Shown here piece after piece: positions 24,193-32,748 of a stretch of 36,504 nt of DNA. Source of the stretch: Caldithrix sp964468415 (GTDB taxonomy: Bacteria > Calditrichota > Calditrichia > Calditrichales > Calditrichaceae); NCBI GenBank assembly GCA_964468415.1, contig CAYXUS010000209.1, positions 1-36,504 of the forward strand, read 5' to 3'. The position numbers were made by a program, and so were the translations under genes. The first letter of the stretch is position 1; every line of letters begins with the position of its first letter. The notes under the pieces are model-generated. The model saw only the letters and a program-made list of their open reading frames with translations. It was not told where the DNA came from and ran no database searches.

Positions 24193-25152
24193 ATGAGTCG
24201 TAATCCTTTACTTTTGGTAGGCTTCCTTTTGATTTTTACCGTAGCCGGCCTGCAGGGAGCTTCGCCGCAAAAAACGCAAAAAATCGCCATCGAAAGTTTA
24301 AAAGCTCACCAAGAAAACCACAACTACCGCTTCGGCCTTTGGCTAAAAATGCCTTCTGCCGAGGTATTACAACGCTACCACTTAAAAGGTGGCGCCGAAG
24401 TAACGCATGTACTGGAGGGAAGCGATGCCCAAAAAGCGGGCATCCAAGAGGGAGATATTATCATCCAGTTTGACGGTACGCCTATTTCACGTCCCGAAGA
24501 TTTAAAAAACCTGTTGGGCCGGATGGATGAAGAAAAAGACGTAGCCGTAGTGGTTAATCGTCAAGGCAAAGAACTGATTTTTACCGCTCACATTCATCCG
24601 CAGGATCAGGACGAAGAGGCGTGGATGTTCCAATTGCCGCCGCGCACCTGGAAGTTCTTCATGGACAGCCTGCCCCATTTTAACCTGCCCCGCTTCTGGC
24701 AGGAGATGGTGGAAAAAGGTGGATATCTGGGGGTGGAAGTCGAAGATTTGACCGACCAATTGTTGCAATACTTTAAAGCCGAATATGGCGTTCTGGTCAA
24801 AAAAGTGTACAAAAACTCCCCGGCCGATAAGGCAGGAATCCGCGCCGGAGACGTGATCTACAAAATTAACGACAAAAAGATCGAAGATACGGCCGATTTG
24901 CTCCGCACGCTACGCTATTACGATCCGGGCGACAAGGTGGATGTGTACATGGTACGAAACGGAAAAAAGAAAACCGTTACGGTGGAATTGGGCCAGCGAA
25001 AACCGTCCCGGGAATGGCACAACAATTTTCCGCCGTTTTTCCTTTACCCCGAGTTGTGGAGAATGAAACATTTTAAGGGACACATTCCCCCTCTTCCCGA
25101 ACCCAAAACGTTGCCCCCTGCGCAACCCGAACCGCGCATTTACAAATTTTGA
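24193..25152 (+). CDS. Secreted double-PDZ domain protein
   Basis: This 319-residue protein starts with a signal peptide (PLLLVGFLLIFTVAGLQGA). Two PDZ domains follow. PDZ1 spans about residues 45-140 (GSDAQKAGIQEGDIIIQFDG). PDZ2 spans about 175-275 (NSPADKAGIRAGDVIYKIND). The layout is like the tail of an HtrA/DegP protease, but no trypsin-like domain is present. The C-terminus is proline-rich. It may act as a periplasmic scaffold, or regulator of another protease (inference). GGGGAGAAAG lies just before the ATG at 24193, so I reject the longer start at 24157. A terminator follows. Confidence 0.85.
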   Translation: MSRNPLLLVGFLLIFTVAGLQGASPQKTQKIAIESLKAHQENHNYRFGLWLKMPSAEVLQRYHLKGGAEVTHVLEGSDAQKAGIQEGDIIIQFDGTPISRPEDLKNLLGRMDEEKDVAVVVNRQGKELIFTAHIHPQDQDEEAWMFQLPPRTWKFFMDSLPHFNLPRFWQEMVEKGGYLGVEVEDLTDQLLQYFKAEYGVLVKKVYKNSPADKAGIRAGDVIYKINDKKIEDTADLLRTLRYYDPGDKVDVYMVRNGKKKTVTVELGQRKPSREWHNNFPPFFLYPELWRMKHFKGHIPPLPEPKTLPPAQPEPRIYKF

Positions 25153-25183
25153 AGCCAAAACACTGCACATAAGAATGGCCCTC

Positions 25184-25222
25184 AAAGCGCAAAGCGCCCT
25201 TATCGGGACTTTGCGCTTTTTT
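25184..25222 (+). terminator. Rho-independent terminator of the double-PDZ gene
   Basis: An 11-bp stem (AAAGCGCAAAG at 25184-25194 with CTTTGCGCTTT at 25209-25219) is followed by TTTTTGC on the plus strand. It lies 31 bases after the stop codon. Confidence 0.85.
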
Positions 25223-25348
25223 GCTTTGTACCGCTTCAATTTCAGCACTCTCTTCGATTCATGACTTGCATCACAACCACAAAAACAAATATTTTCCAAA
25301 CTACTGTTCGGAAATTCAAACAACCCATTAGACAGGGAGAAAAAAGTA

Positions 25349-26248
25349 ATGAACACAGCCTTGCAAAATGCCATTACTTATTATCAAAACGGACAATTAA
25401 ACGAAGCGCAGAACCTACTCGAGCAATTATTGGCCGAAGGACAAAAAGACGCCGACATTCACTACTATTTAGGGTGCATTGCCTTTCACAAAGACCTGTA
25501 CGACGAAGCAATTACCCATCTGGAAAAAGCCATTGAGCAGGATGACAGCAAAGCCGAATACTACGAAATGCTCGGAGAAGCCCTGGGCTTAAAATCGCAA
25601 AATGCAGGCATGCTTAAAGGAGCCATGATGTTGGGCAAAGTAAAGGCTGCTTTTCAAAAAGCGCTGGAACTAAACCCGGAAAGCCTGTCGGCCCGGGAAG
25701 GTTTGTACATGATTTACCTTTTTGCTCCGGGCATGGCCGGAGGCGACGCCCAGAAAGCACGTCAAATGTTGGCGGAAATCGAAGAGCGCAATCCGGCACG
25801 CGGTCACATTGCCAGAGGCATGCTGCTCATGAAAGAGAAAAAAATCGGCGAAGTGGAAGACGAATTCGAAAAAGCCGCCGAGCTGGGAAAAGAAGATGCG
25901 GACATTCAATTGCGCGTGGGACGTTTTTTCATGGAACGCAAACAGTTTGACAAAGCCCGCCAGTGTCTGAATCGCTACATCGAATTGAAACCGCACGATC
26001 CTGCCGGTTACCTTGCTTTGGGAGAGCTCTTTGTAAAATTGGAGAACAATGACGAGGCCTTAAAAGCGTTTAACACCGCGGTAGAAAAAGGACCAAGCAA
26101 TTTGCGGGCCCGCTATCAGCGTGCCCTGTTGTTCCATTCCTTGCGGCAGGACGATTCCGCCAAAGCAGACCTGGAATGGATTATGAACCAAAAAACGAAA
26201 CATCCCTTTATCGACAAGGCCAAAAAATTACTGAAAGAATTAAAATAA
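25349..26248 (+). CDS. TPR repeat protein
   Basis: This 299-residue protein is made of tetratricopeptide-like helical pairs. Clear repeats include IHYYLGCIAFHKDLYDEAI (about residues 33-50), the following EQDDSKAEYYEMLGEALG, DIQLRVGRFFMERKQFDKA, PAGYLALGELFVKLENNDEA and ARYQRALLFHSLRQDDSA. A longer spacer (about residues 75-130) includes a GMLKGAMMLGKVK segment. There is no signal peptide, so it is probably cytoplasmic and serves in protein-protein contacts. The partner is unknown. GGGAG lies before the ATG. It has its own terminator. Confidence 0.88.
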   Translation: MNTALQNAITYYQNGQLNEAQNLLEQLLAEGQKDADIHYYLGCIAFHKDLYDEAITHLEKAIEQDDSKAEYYEMLGEALGLKSQNAGMLKGAMMLGKVKAAFQKALELNPESLSAREGLYMIYLFAPGMAGGDAQKARQMLAEIEERNPARGHIARGMLLMKEKKIGEVEDEFEKAAELGKEDADIQLRVGRFFMERKQFDKARQCLNRYIELKPHDPAGYLALGELFVKLENNDEALKAFNTAVEKGPSNLRARYQRALLFHSLRQDDSAKADLEWIMNQKTKHPFIDKAKKLLKELK

Positions 26249-26265
26249 GCCGAAGATTTGTACCG

Positions 26266-26301
26266 TAATCCCCATCATTCCCCGGTCGATGGGGATTTTT
26301 T
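26266..26301 (+). terminator. Rho-independent terminator of the TPR gene
   Basis: A 10-bp stem (AATCCCCATC at 26267-26276 with GATGGGGATT at 26288-26297) is followed by TTTT. It lies about 18 bases after the TPR stop. Confidence 0.85.
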
Positions 26302-26341
26302 GCTTCCACTTTTAGAGAAAAGAACCGGAGTGCCTGAGGTT

Positions 26342-26908
26342 TTACAACCAGCGGTAATTTTTCGAGGCCAGCATTTGTTTAAAAAAATAGATCCACAATC
26401 TTCCGATCAAAATTCCCAAGGCGGCTCCCACCAGTACATCAAAGGGATAGTGCACGCCGACGGCAATGCGCGAATAGGCTACCAGAGCGGCCAGCAGCCA
26501 AAAAACGATTTGGTATTTTTTGTAATAATAGGCAAACACCGTAGCCAACGTAAAAAAATTGGTCGCGTGCGAAGATGGCATGGAGAATGAAGATTTTTTG
26601 CCTAACAGCAAATGCGCATTTTCGACCACATTACAGGGCCGCACACGATGAAGCAACGGTTTGAGAAAACGGTTTACGGCAATGTCAGAAGTGGCCACGG
26701 CCAGCAGTGCGATCAACACAACCCACCGTCCTTTTCTGCCGCCTTTCCACATGAGTAAAACAACCGTAAGGGCCCACACCGGATACCAATTGTGCTTGTT
26801 CGTGACAAAGGGCATAAGCACATCAAAAAACGAATTCGCCAGATGCACATTAAAAAAAACAAAGAGCCAGGTATCTACGCGATTTAAAAAAGTCAAAACT
26901 TCGCTCAT
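26342..26908 (-). CDS. PAP2 family membrane phosphatase
   Basis: This 188-residue membrane protein has the three motifs of the PAP2 superfamily: KPLLHRVRP (KX6RP), SMPSSHATN (PSGH with Gly changed to Ser, a known variant), and SRIAVGVHYPFDVLVG (SRX5HX3D). Four or five membrane segments are seen. Relatives dephosphorylate undecaprenyl pyrophosphate (BcrC type) or phosphatidic acid and PGP. The exact substrate is open. It is a single gene, convergent with the TPR gene. The ribosome binding site is weak. Confidence 0.9.
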   Translation of the reverse strand: MSEVLTFLNRVDTWLFVFFNVHLANSFFDVLMPFVTNKHNWYPVWALTVVLLMWKGGRKGRWVVLIALLAVATSDIAVNRFLKPLLHRVRPCNVVENAHLLLGKKSSFSMPSSHATNFFTLATVFAYYYKKYQIVFWLLAALVAYSRIAVGVHYPFDVLVGAALGILIGRLWIYFFKQMLASKNYRWL

Positions 26909-26968
26909 GGGCCGGGCCTACTCGTTAAAAGTGGTTCGTCAAAAAATGCCGCAACGCGGATTTACCCA

Positions 26969-27001
26969 TAAAAAAAGCATCCCGAAAAAAACCAGGATGC
27001 T
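26969..27001 (-). terminator. Rho-independent terminator after tRNA-Leu
   Basis: A 7-bp stem (AGCATCC at 26976-26982 with GGATGCT at 26995-27001) is followed on the minus strand by a run of seven T. It lies 10 bases after the tRNA 3' end. Confidence 0.8.
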
Positions 27002-27011
27002 CATTCTTTTG

Positions 27012-27096
27012 TGCTGGAGGCGGGACTTGAACCCGCACGGGCGTCTCGCCCACTACCCCCTCAAGATAGCGTGTCTGCCTGTTCCACCACTCCAGC
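27012..27096 (-). tRNA. tRNA-Leu(GAG)
   Basis: This is a class II tRNA with a long variable arm. The acceptor GCTGGAG pairs with CTCCAGC. The anticodon stem CTATC/GGTAG encloses loop TTGAGGG, so the anticodon is GAG. The T-arm is GCGGG-TTCAAGT-CCCGC. CCA is not encoded. The 5' end is only 10 bases after the secG stop, so the tRNA is probably processed from the secG transcript. Confidence 0.93.
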
Positions 27097-27106
27097 AACC
27101 CAAACT

Positions 27107-27463
27107 TTATTTTTTCGCAGGGGCGTTTTGTGTTTGATCACCCACCGGTGCCAGAGGCACATTAGGCGTGGGAACTTCTTTTTGCTTTTCCATGCGTTTT
27201 TCGATCAAACTTTTCTGCGCCGTCTGTGCTTCACTACGATAAATCACACTCAAAAGCAAAGCCAGCACCATGTAAATCCCGGCAATCCAGGCTGTCGCCT
27301 TTGTCAGAAAATCCGCCGCACCGCGTCCGCCAAAAACTGAAGAGCCTCCCATTCCACCGCCGATGGAACCGGCCAGACCCTGCCCTTTTCCGGATTGCAG
27401 CAGAATAACGACAACCATAACAATACTAACAAGAATAAACAAAACAACCAGTAATGTGTACAT
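27107..27463 (-). CDS. secG: Preprotein translocase subunit SecG
   Basis: This 118-residue protein has the SecG layout: an N-terminal membrane helix (LLVVLFILVSIVMVVVILLQ), the conserved SGKGQGLAGSIGGG...VFGGRGAADFL loop, and a second membrane helix (ATAWIAGIYMVLALLLSVI). A cytoplasmic, Pro/Gln-rich tail follows. SecG assists SecYE/SecA in protein export at the inner membrane. The tRNA-Leu gene follows after 10 bases. Confidence 0.95.
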   Translation of the reverse strand: MYTLLVVLFILVSIVMVVVILLQSGKGQGLAGSIGGGMGGSSVFGGRGAADFLTKATAWIAGIYMVLALLLSVIYRSEAQTAQKSLIEKRMEKQKEVPTPNVPLAPVGDQTQNAPAKK

Positions 27464-27827
27464 AACCTTTTATCCGCTCCTTATTTAATTCAAAATTTTA
27501 ATTTAAAGAGATTTTTAGTATTTATCAATATTTTGACCGTTTTTTCCAATATTTTCTTTTACGTCTCCGTTTCGTATTTCCCCGCGTTTTTCCGTAAAAA
27601 ACGTTTTACCTTCGCAAAGGCGCTCTGTCTTCTTCCCTTGGGTGCAGGAAGTCCCCAAAAATAAAACATGCGTTACAGAATATCAAATTTTTTCATCTCG
27701 GAACCTTTCGCGGCCGGCAGCCACGCCTCGGCAGAAAACCTGTGCCTCACATTTCGCCCCTGGCGCCGCTTGAATATTGCGATGCAAAATTCAGAAGAAA
27801 AATTTCCGGAAAGAATTTGAGTCGGGT
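27464..27827. other. Long intergenic stretch, no gene recognised
   Basis: About 360 bases lie between the rnfA terminator and secG. The part near secG (27480-27560) is very A/T-rich and should hold its promoter, though no box set is convincing. The part at 27690-27780 is richer in G+C (GCGGCCGGCAGCCACGCCTC). I compared it by eye with SRP RNA, RNase P RNA and 6S RNA and saw no fit. No protein with family features is encoded. Confidence 0.5.
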
Positions 27828-27860
27828 TAAAAAAACGGCGCTCCCCAAAAAGAACGCCGT
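27828..27860 (-). terminator. Probable terminator of the rnf operon
   Basis: A stem (ACGGCG at 27835-27840 with CGCCGT at 27855-27860) is followed on the minus strand by seven T. It lies 20 bases after the rnfA stop. The stem is short but G+C-rich. Confidence 0.7.
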
Positions 27861-27880
27861 CTGGCAGGAGGTAAATACGG

Positions 27881-28459
27881 TTATTTTACAATGCCGGAAA
27901 ATCCCACAAAGGCCATCGCTAAAATCCCCGCCACAATCATGGCAATGGGCGTTCCGGAAAATGCCCTGGGAATCTGGCGCGTTTCCAACACTTCGCGAAT
28001 GCTGGAAAAAATGATCAAAGCCAGCCCGAAACCCAGCGCAGAACCAAACGAAAAAACGATCGTTTCGATCAGATCGTACTTATTTTGAACGGCCAGAATG
28101 GAAATGCCCAAAATGGCGCAGTTGGTAGTAATGAGCGGCAGAAAAATGCCCAGTGAACGGTAAAGCGCAGGAGCAACTTTTTTCATCACGATTTCCACCA
28201 GTTGCACCAGCGCGGCAATGACCAGAATAAAGGCAATGGTCTGCAAGTATTCGATGTGAAACGGAACGAGCAAATAAGTTTGTACCACGTAGGTAATGGT
28301 GCCGGCCAAAGTGAGCACAAAAACCACTGCCATCGACATACCGAGAGCCGTATCCAGTTTTTTGGATACTCCGAAATACGGGCAAAGCCCGAGAAATCTC
28401 GAAAAGATCACATTATTAACAAAAACGGTACTAACGATAATCAAGGCCAGTTCTGTCAT
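27881..28459 (-). CDS. rnfA: Rnf electron transport complex subunit RnfA
   Basis: This 192-residue protein is predicted to have six membrane helices. It has the RnfA/NqrE signature near the start (NNVIFSRFLGLCPYFGVSKK) and a second inverted-topology segment (TTNCAILGISILAVQNKY) with conserved Cys. The cysteines of RnfA and RnfE bind a shared iron-sulfur centre in the membrane. It is the last gene of the operon and overlaps rnfE by 4 bases (ATGA). Confidence 0.96.
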   Translation of the reverse strand: MTELALIIVSTVFVNNVIFSRFLGLCPYFGVSKKLDTALGMSMAVVFVLTLAGTITYVVQTYLLVPFHIEYLQTIAFILVIAALVQLVEIVMKKVAPALYRSLGIFLPLITTNCAILGISILAVQNKYDLIETIVFSFGSALGFGLALIIFSSIREVLETRQIPRAFSGTPIAMIVAGILAMAFVGFSGIVK

Positions 28460-29061
28460 CGTTTGTCTCCTTCAACCAGTTTGGAGATTTTATTCATGCC
28501 AATAAAAATAAAGGCCAATGTCAAAAAGGCGCCCGGAGCCAGAACAAAAACCAAAATTGTATTCCACGATTGGGGCACAAGCCGCATGCCCAGCCAGCTA
28601 CCGGAGCCTAAAATTTCGCGCAGGCTCCCCAGAATAAACAAGCTAAACGTAAACCCCAGCCCCATGAACAGCCCGTCTAAAAAGGAATGCCACACCGGAT
28701 TTTTTGAAGCAAAGGCCTCGGCACGTCCCAAAATGATGCAATTCACCACGATTAGCGGAATAAACAACCCCAACGTTTTGTGCAAATCGTAAAAGGTTGC
28801 TTCCATGCCCATATCGACCAGCGTAACGAAAGTGGCAATGATGACGATAAAAGCGGGAATTCGTACCCGATTGGGGATGAGATGACGCAGGGACGAAATA
28901 ACCACATTGGAGGCCACCAGAACAAAGGTAGCGGCCAATCCCATGCCCAACCCGTTTTCCGCAGAGGTCGTAGTGGCCAGCGTAGGACACAATCCCAGCA
29001 TCAACCCGGTTACGGGATTTTCGGAAAAAAGAGAGCTCAAAAATTTCTTTTTTGTATCCAT
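28456..29061 (-). CDS. rnfE: Rnf electron transport complex subunit RnfE
   Basis: This 201-residue, six-helix membrane protein is paralogous to RnfA. Typical segments are ENPVTGLMLGLCPTLATTTSAENGLGMG near the start, MGMEATFYDLHKTLGLFIPLIVVNCIILGRAEAFA, and GLGFTFSLFILGSLREILGSG. The conserved cysteines of the LGLCP and VNCIILGRAE motifs are kept. I use the ATG at 29061, with AAAGGT upstream, because the longer frame from 29127 adds a non-family N-terminus that would overlap rnfG. Confidence 0.95.
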   Translation of the reverse strand: MDTKKKFLSSLFSENPVTGLMLGLCPTLATTTSAENGLGMGLAATFVLVASNVVISSLRHLIPNRVRIPAFIVIIATFVTLVDMGMEATFYDLHKTLGLFIPLIVVNCIILGRAEAFASKNPVWHSFLDGLFMGLGFTFSLFILGSLREILGSGSWLGMRLVPQSWNTILVFVLAPGAFLTLAFIFIGMNKISKLVEGDKR

Positions 29062-29065
29062 ATTT

Positions 29066-29641
29066 TTACCTTTCCCGAAGTTTTTTAAACGCCAGCAGGG
29101 CCCGTTCAACCCCATACGTAAATGCACGCGAAGTTATGGTCGCGGCGGTAAGCGCGTCAATGTCACCACCATCCTTTTTTACTTTCCAACGCGTGTTGGT
29201 TAAGGTGCGTCCCCGGAACTGCTTCTTAAAATCTTCTTTGCGCATGTTATCCCCGAGACCCGGGGTTTCCTTGTGATTCAATACATAGGTATCGGTCACC
29301 TTCCCGGACGAGTCCACACCGACCATCAAATCAAAATCACCGCCAAAGCCGTTCGGTGCCTTAACGATGAAGGCGTAGCCCACAATAACACTGTCGGGGC
29401 CAAAGGCCGGATAGTAACGTGCCGTAAAATCTTTGAGGCGAATCGTCTTGGCCGTAAAAGGATACGTAATGTTTCCCAACGGTTTTAAGACAATTTTAAC
29501 GGCTTTTAACGTTTCGTTTCGTACATTGCGCGCAATGGGCTCCCGGGTAATCTTGTTAACATATGCCAGAAGCAACGCCGCCAGAAACGAAATAAGAACC
29601 AAAGTTACGATAACGCGAATTCCGCTTTCCTGCTTATCCAT
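29066..29641 (-). CDS. rnfG: Rnf electron transport complex subunit RnfG
   Basis: This 191-residue subunit has one N-terminal membrane helix (VIVTLVLISFLAALLLAYV). Its extracytoplasmic FMN-binding domain shows GYAFIVKAPNGFGGDFDLMVGVD and HKETPGLGDNM. The covalent FMN site is ALTAATITSRA. The usual pattern is (S/T)GAT, and here the Gly is Ala, while the FMN-linked Thr is kept. FMN attachment needs an ApbE transferase, which is not in the window. It overlaps the end of rnfD by 8 bases. Confidence 0.93.
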   Translation of the reverse strand: MDKQESGIRVIVTLVLISFLAALLLAYVNKITREPIARNVRNETLKAVKIVLKPLGNITYPFTAKTIRLKDFTARYYPAFGPDSVIVGYAFIVKAPNGFGGDFDLMVGVDSSGKVTDTYVLNHKETPGLGDNMRKEDFKKQFRGRTLTNTRWKVKKDGGDIDALTAATITSRAFTYGVERALLAFKKLRER

Positions 29642-30595
29642 TTTTCACCATCCCAAATTTTTTCTCCGGAAAATAACGATCCAGCAAAGGAACAAAGGCA
29701 TTCATAAACAAAATGGCAAACGAGACCCCTTCGGGATAGCTGCCAAACAATCGAATTAGCGCCGTAAAAAAGCCACACCCTATGCCAAAAATGATCTTTC
29801 CCTTTTTACTCAACGGTGAGGTTACCATGTCGGTGGCCATGTAAAACGCACCCAAAAACAATCCCCCGGCAAAAATGTGGAACAAAGGATTGGCATAGCG
29901 GGCAGGATTAATCACGTAAAAAATTCCGGTAAAGACAAACACCGTGGCAATAAACATGACGGGAATTTCCCAGGTAATGTATTTTTTGTAGAACAGATAC
30001 GCCGCACCCAGTAAAATGGCCACAGCCGAAATTTCACCGAGAGAACCGCCCACGTAGCCCATAGCCAATTTTGCCACGGAAATGTTTTGAATGGCCCCCA
30101 CACCCTCGGTTTTCAGAATTCCCAGAGGCGTTGCGGAGGTCGTTCCGTCAAAGGCAGCGGCACGCGGCCAGGAAGTCATTTGCACGGGAAATGAGATCAG
30201 AAGGAAAACCCGGGCGACCAGGGCCGGATTAAAAATATTCTGTCCCAATCCGCCAAACACTTGCTTCCCAGCCCAATGGCCACCAGCGCGCCAATGAGAA
30301 GCATCCACCAGGGTGCATTCGAAGGCACGTTCATCGCCAGCAAAATTCCGGTAAGCAATGCACTGCCATCCATAAAATCGATTTTGTGCGATGAGAACCG
30401 CGCAATGAGTGCTTCGCATCCCACCGCAAACACACAAGATAAAAGCAAAACACGCACGGCATCCCAGCCAAACATCCACACCGAAACCAAAAGGGCCGGG
30501 ATTAACGTAACGCAAACCGTGTACATGATTTTTCGTGTCGAATCTTCCATCCTCCCCAGAGGGGATGAATCCATGATTAACAATTTTGCTTCCAC
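29634..30595 (-). pseudogene. rnfD: rnfD, interrupted by an apparent one-base frameshift
   Basis: RnfD is the membrane subunit that carries covalent FMN. The reading frame is in two parts. The 5' part, from a likely GTG at 30595 (VEAKLLIMDSSP), runs in one frame to IGLGSK. The 3' part continues in another frame from KQVFGGLGQNIFNPALVARVF to the end at 29634. The two join perfectly if one base is added to the C-run at 30267-30269 (minus strand GGG to GGGG, giving GLGKQVFGGLG). All other rnf genes are intact, so a missing base in the sequence is likely. A true mutation or slippage site is possible. The FMN-threonine region (GTTSATPLG) is in the 3' part. Confidence 0.88.
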
Positions 30596-30597
30596 AA

Positions 30598-31929
30598 TCA
30601 ATTCTCTCTCTTTATGATTGCCTTTCCCAAACGCATCCATTGCACCAAACGACGGTCTGCCGGGCAGGCGTAGGTGCAACTTCCGCATTCAATACAATCC
30701 ATGATATGCTCTTTGGCCTGCGCACTTAGGGCATTGGCCTGAATCATTTGCACGTAAAGCGCCACATCCAGGCCCATTGGACAAACGCGGATGCAATTTC
30801 CGCAACGAATGCAGGGATTTTCAGCCCGCTCTTTGTAAACATTTTCATCGAAAAACAGCAAAGCCGAAGTGGTTTTCATAACCGGACTTTCGAGCGAGTG
30901 ACAGGTGCGTCCCATCATGGGCCCGCCGGAAATCAGTAAGCGAATTTTTTCTGCATCAATGCCGAATTTTCGGATCACATAAGAGACAGGCGTACCCACA
31001 GGGAGTAAAATGTTCCCGGGCTCCCCGACCAGGTTTCCGGACACCGTAACCACCCGTTCCATTAACGGTCGTTTGCAAAACACCGCATCACGAATGGCCT
31101 TAACCGTCGCCACATTTTGCACCACCACACCCACATCCATCGGCAACCCTTTGGACGGAACTTCCCGGTTTAAAATTGCTTTGATGAGTTGTTTTTCGCC
31201 TCCCTGCGGATATTTGGTTTTTAAGGGAACGACAAAAATCCCGCCTTCGCGCGAGGCCAAAACATCCAGCGTTTTAATGGCCTCCGGTTTGTTGTTCTCG
31301 ATGCCGATGTACACGGGCACATCATTGAACAGGCGTTTCAGAATTTTAATGCCCTGAATAATTTCCGGGCCGTGCTCCACCATCAGACGATGATCGGCAG
31401 TAATGTATGGCTCGCATTCCGCCCCGTTAATAATTAAGGTGTCGATTGGTTTTTCGGCAGGCGGGGAAAGCTTGACATGGGTGGGAAATCCCGCGCCTCC
31501 CATGCCGATAATTCCCGCATCCCGGACGATCTCCCGGATCTGCCCGGCAGAAAGCCGCCCGATTTCAACCGTTTCCTGCTTGTCCGCACGCAGCACTTGC
31601 CCGTAGTCCAGGCCGGGTTCATTCGGCACCAGTTGAATCACTTCACGGATTTGTCCGCCCAGCAAAGGGAAACGGAAAATCTTCAGAATTTTCCCATCGA
31701 CCGGGGCATGCACCACCGACGAGACAAATCCGGTGGCTTCGGCCAGCACCTGTCCCCTTTGCACCACATCCCCTTTTTTGACCACAATTTTGAGCGGTTT
31801 GCCGATGTGCTGATTTACGGGAATAAACAAATTTTCCGGAATCTCCCCCGTCACAATGGGCGCATTGGCCGAATGTTTTTCATGGGGAGGATGAATGCCT
31901 CCTCTGGGAAACGTTTTAAGCTGTAGCAT
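30598..31929 (-). CDS. rnfC: Rnf electron transport complex subunit RnfC
   Basis: This 443-residue peripheral subunit oxidises NADH. The N-terminal part (GGIHPPHEK...APVDGKI) is a lipoyl-like beta domain. The FMN/NADH site is GMGGAGFPTHVKL near residue 140. Two 4Fe-4S motifs are near the C-terminus: CIRCGNCIRVCP and CIECGSCTYACP. I start it at ATG 31929. A longer frame to 32013 would overlap rnfB and adds no family sequence. It overlaps rnfB by 14 bases and ends in TGA just before rnfD. Confidence 0.96.
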   Translation of the reverse strand: MLQLKTFPRGGIHPPHEKHSANAPIVTGEIPENLFIPVNQHIGKPLKIVVKKGDVVQRGQVLAEATGFVSSVVHAPVDGKILKIFRFPLLGGQIREVIQLVPNEPGLDYGQVLRADKQETVEIGRLSAGQIREIVRDAGIIGMGGAGFPTHVKLSPPAEKPIDTLIINGAECEPYITADHRLMVEHGPEIIQGIKILKRLFNDVPVYIGIENNKPEAIKTLDVLASREGGIFVVPLKTKYPQGGEKQLIKAILNREVPSKGLPMDVGVVVQNVATVKAIRDAVFCKRPLMERVVTVSGNLVGEPGNILLPVGTPVSYVIRKFGIDAEKIRLLISGGPMMGRTCHSLESPVMKTTSALLFFDENVYKERAENPCIRCGNCIRVCPMGLDVALYVQMIQANALSAQAKEHIMDCIECGSCTYACPADRRLVQWMRLGKAIIKREN

Positions 31930-32728
31930 AAACTTCTTGCCCCCGCATTTCAATGGCATTGGTCGGACAAACGGCAACACAGTCACCGCAAGCCGTACAT
32001 TTTTCGTAATCAATTATTGCCAAAAAATTCTGCACATGAATGGCATCGTGCTCGCAGGTTTTTTCACATTTCATACACCCGATACAGGCCACTTTGCACG
32101 CTTTGCGCGCATCGGCTCCGCGATCGGTATTGTGGCAGGTTACCACAACAAATTTGGAAACCGGCCGTAGTTGCAAAAGATTTTTCGGACACGCTTCTAC
32201 ACACAAACCGCAGCCGGTACATTTTTCTTCATCAATGTGCACAATCCCGTCTTTTATGCGCATTGCGTCAAAATTACAAACCGCCAGGCAAGAGCCCAAC
32301 CCTAAACATGAAAAGGCACAAGCCTTCAAACTGTCGGCAACCAGCATCGCGGCCCAACAATCCGTAATTCCGTGATATTCCATCGTTAAACGCGTGTTCT
32401 GGTGGGTACCTTTGCACAACAGGGCGGCTACTTTCTTTTCCGCAACAGTTGCCTCAATTCCCAAAAGCCTGGCAATAGCCTGCATGGTTTCGGCATTGGC
32501 CACGGGACAGGGCGGATCGACAGAGCGATTCTTCACCGCATTTTCAGCCCAGGCCCTGCAGCCGGCATATCCGCATCCGCCGCAGTTCGCGCCGGGAAGC
32601 ATTGCTTCGATCTCATCGATGCGCGGATCTTCGTACACGTAAAACTTCTTGGAAGCAACGTACAACCCGGAAGCCGAAACAAGGGCTAAACCGGACAGGA
32701 TGACACAAGGCATTACGAGTTCGTACAT
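31916..32728 (-). CDS. rnfB: Rnf electron transport complex subunit RnfB
   Basis: This 270-residue ferredoxin-like subunit has an N-terminal membrane helix (MPCVILSGLALVSASGLYVA). The RnfB-type cluster motif is PGANCGGCGYAGCRAW. Four-cysteine clusters follow: CTGCGLCVEACP, CIGCMKCEKTCEHDA and CTACGDCVAVCP. It passes electrons between ferredoxin and the membrane subunits. GGAGAAAG stands before the ATG at 32728, which I prefer over the start at 32809. Confidence 0.96.
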   Translation of the reverse strand: MYELVMPCVILSGLALVSASGLYVASKKFYVYEDPRIDEIEAMLPGANCGGCGYAGCRAWAENAVKNRSVDPPCPVANAETMQAIARLLGIEATVAEKKVAALLCKGTHQNTRLTMEYHGITDCWAAMLVADSLKACAFSCLGLGSCLAVCNFDAMRIKDGIVHIDEEKCTGCGLCVEACPKNLLQLRPVSKFVVVTCHNTDRGADARKACKVACIGCMKCEKTCEHDAIHVQNFLAIIDYEKCTACGDCVAVCPTNAIEMRGQEVYATA

Positions 32729-32748
32729 GAATCTTTCTCCGAATTTAT

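Noticed and set aside
27600..27780. A structural RNA (RNase P, SRP or 6S) in the secG-rnfA space, suggested by GCAGGAAGTCCCC
   Set aside because: The other conserved blocks of these RNAs are missing.
30264..30270. Programmed frameshifting in rnfD
   Set aside because: No slippery heptamer with downstream structure was evident; a missing base in a C-run explains it more simply.
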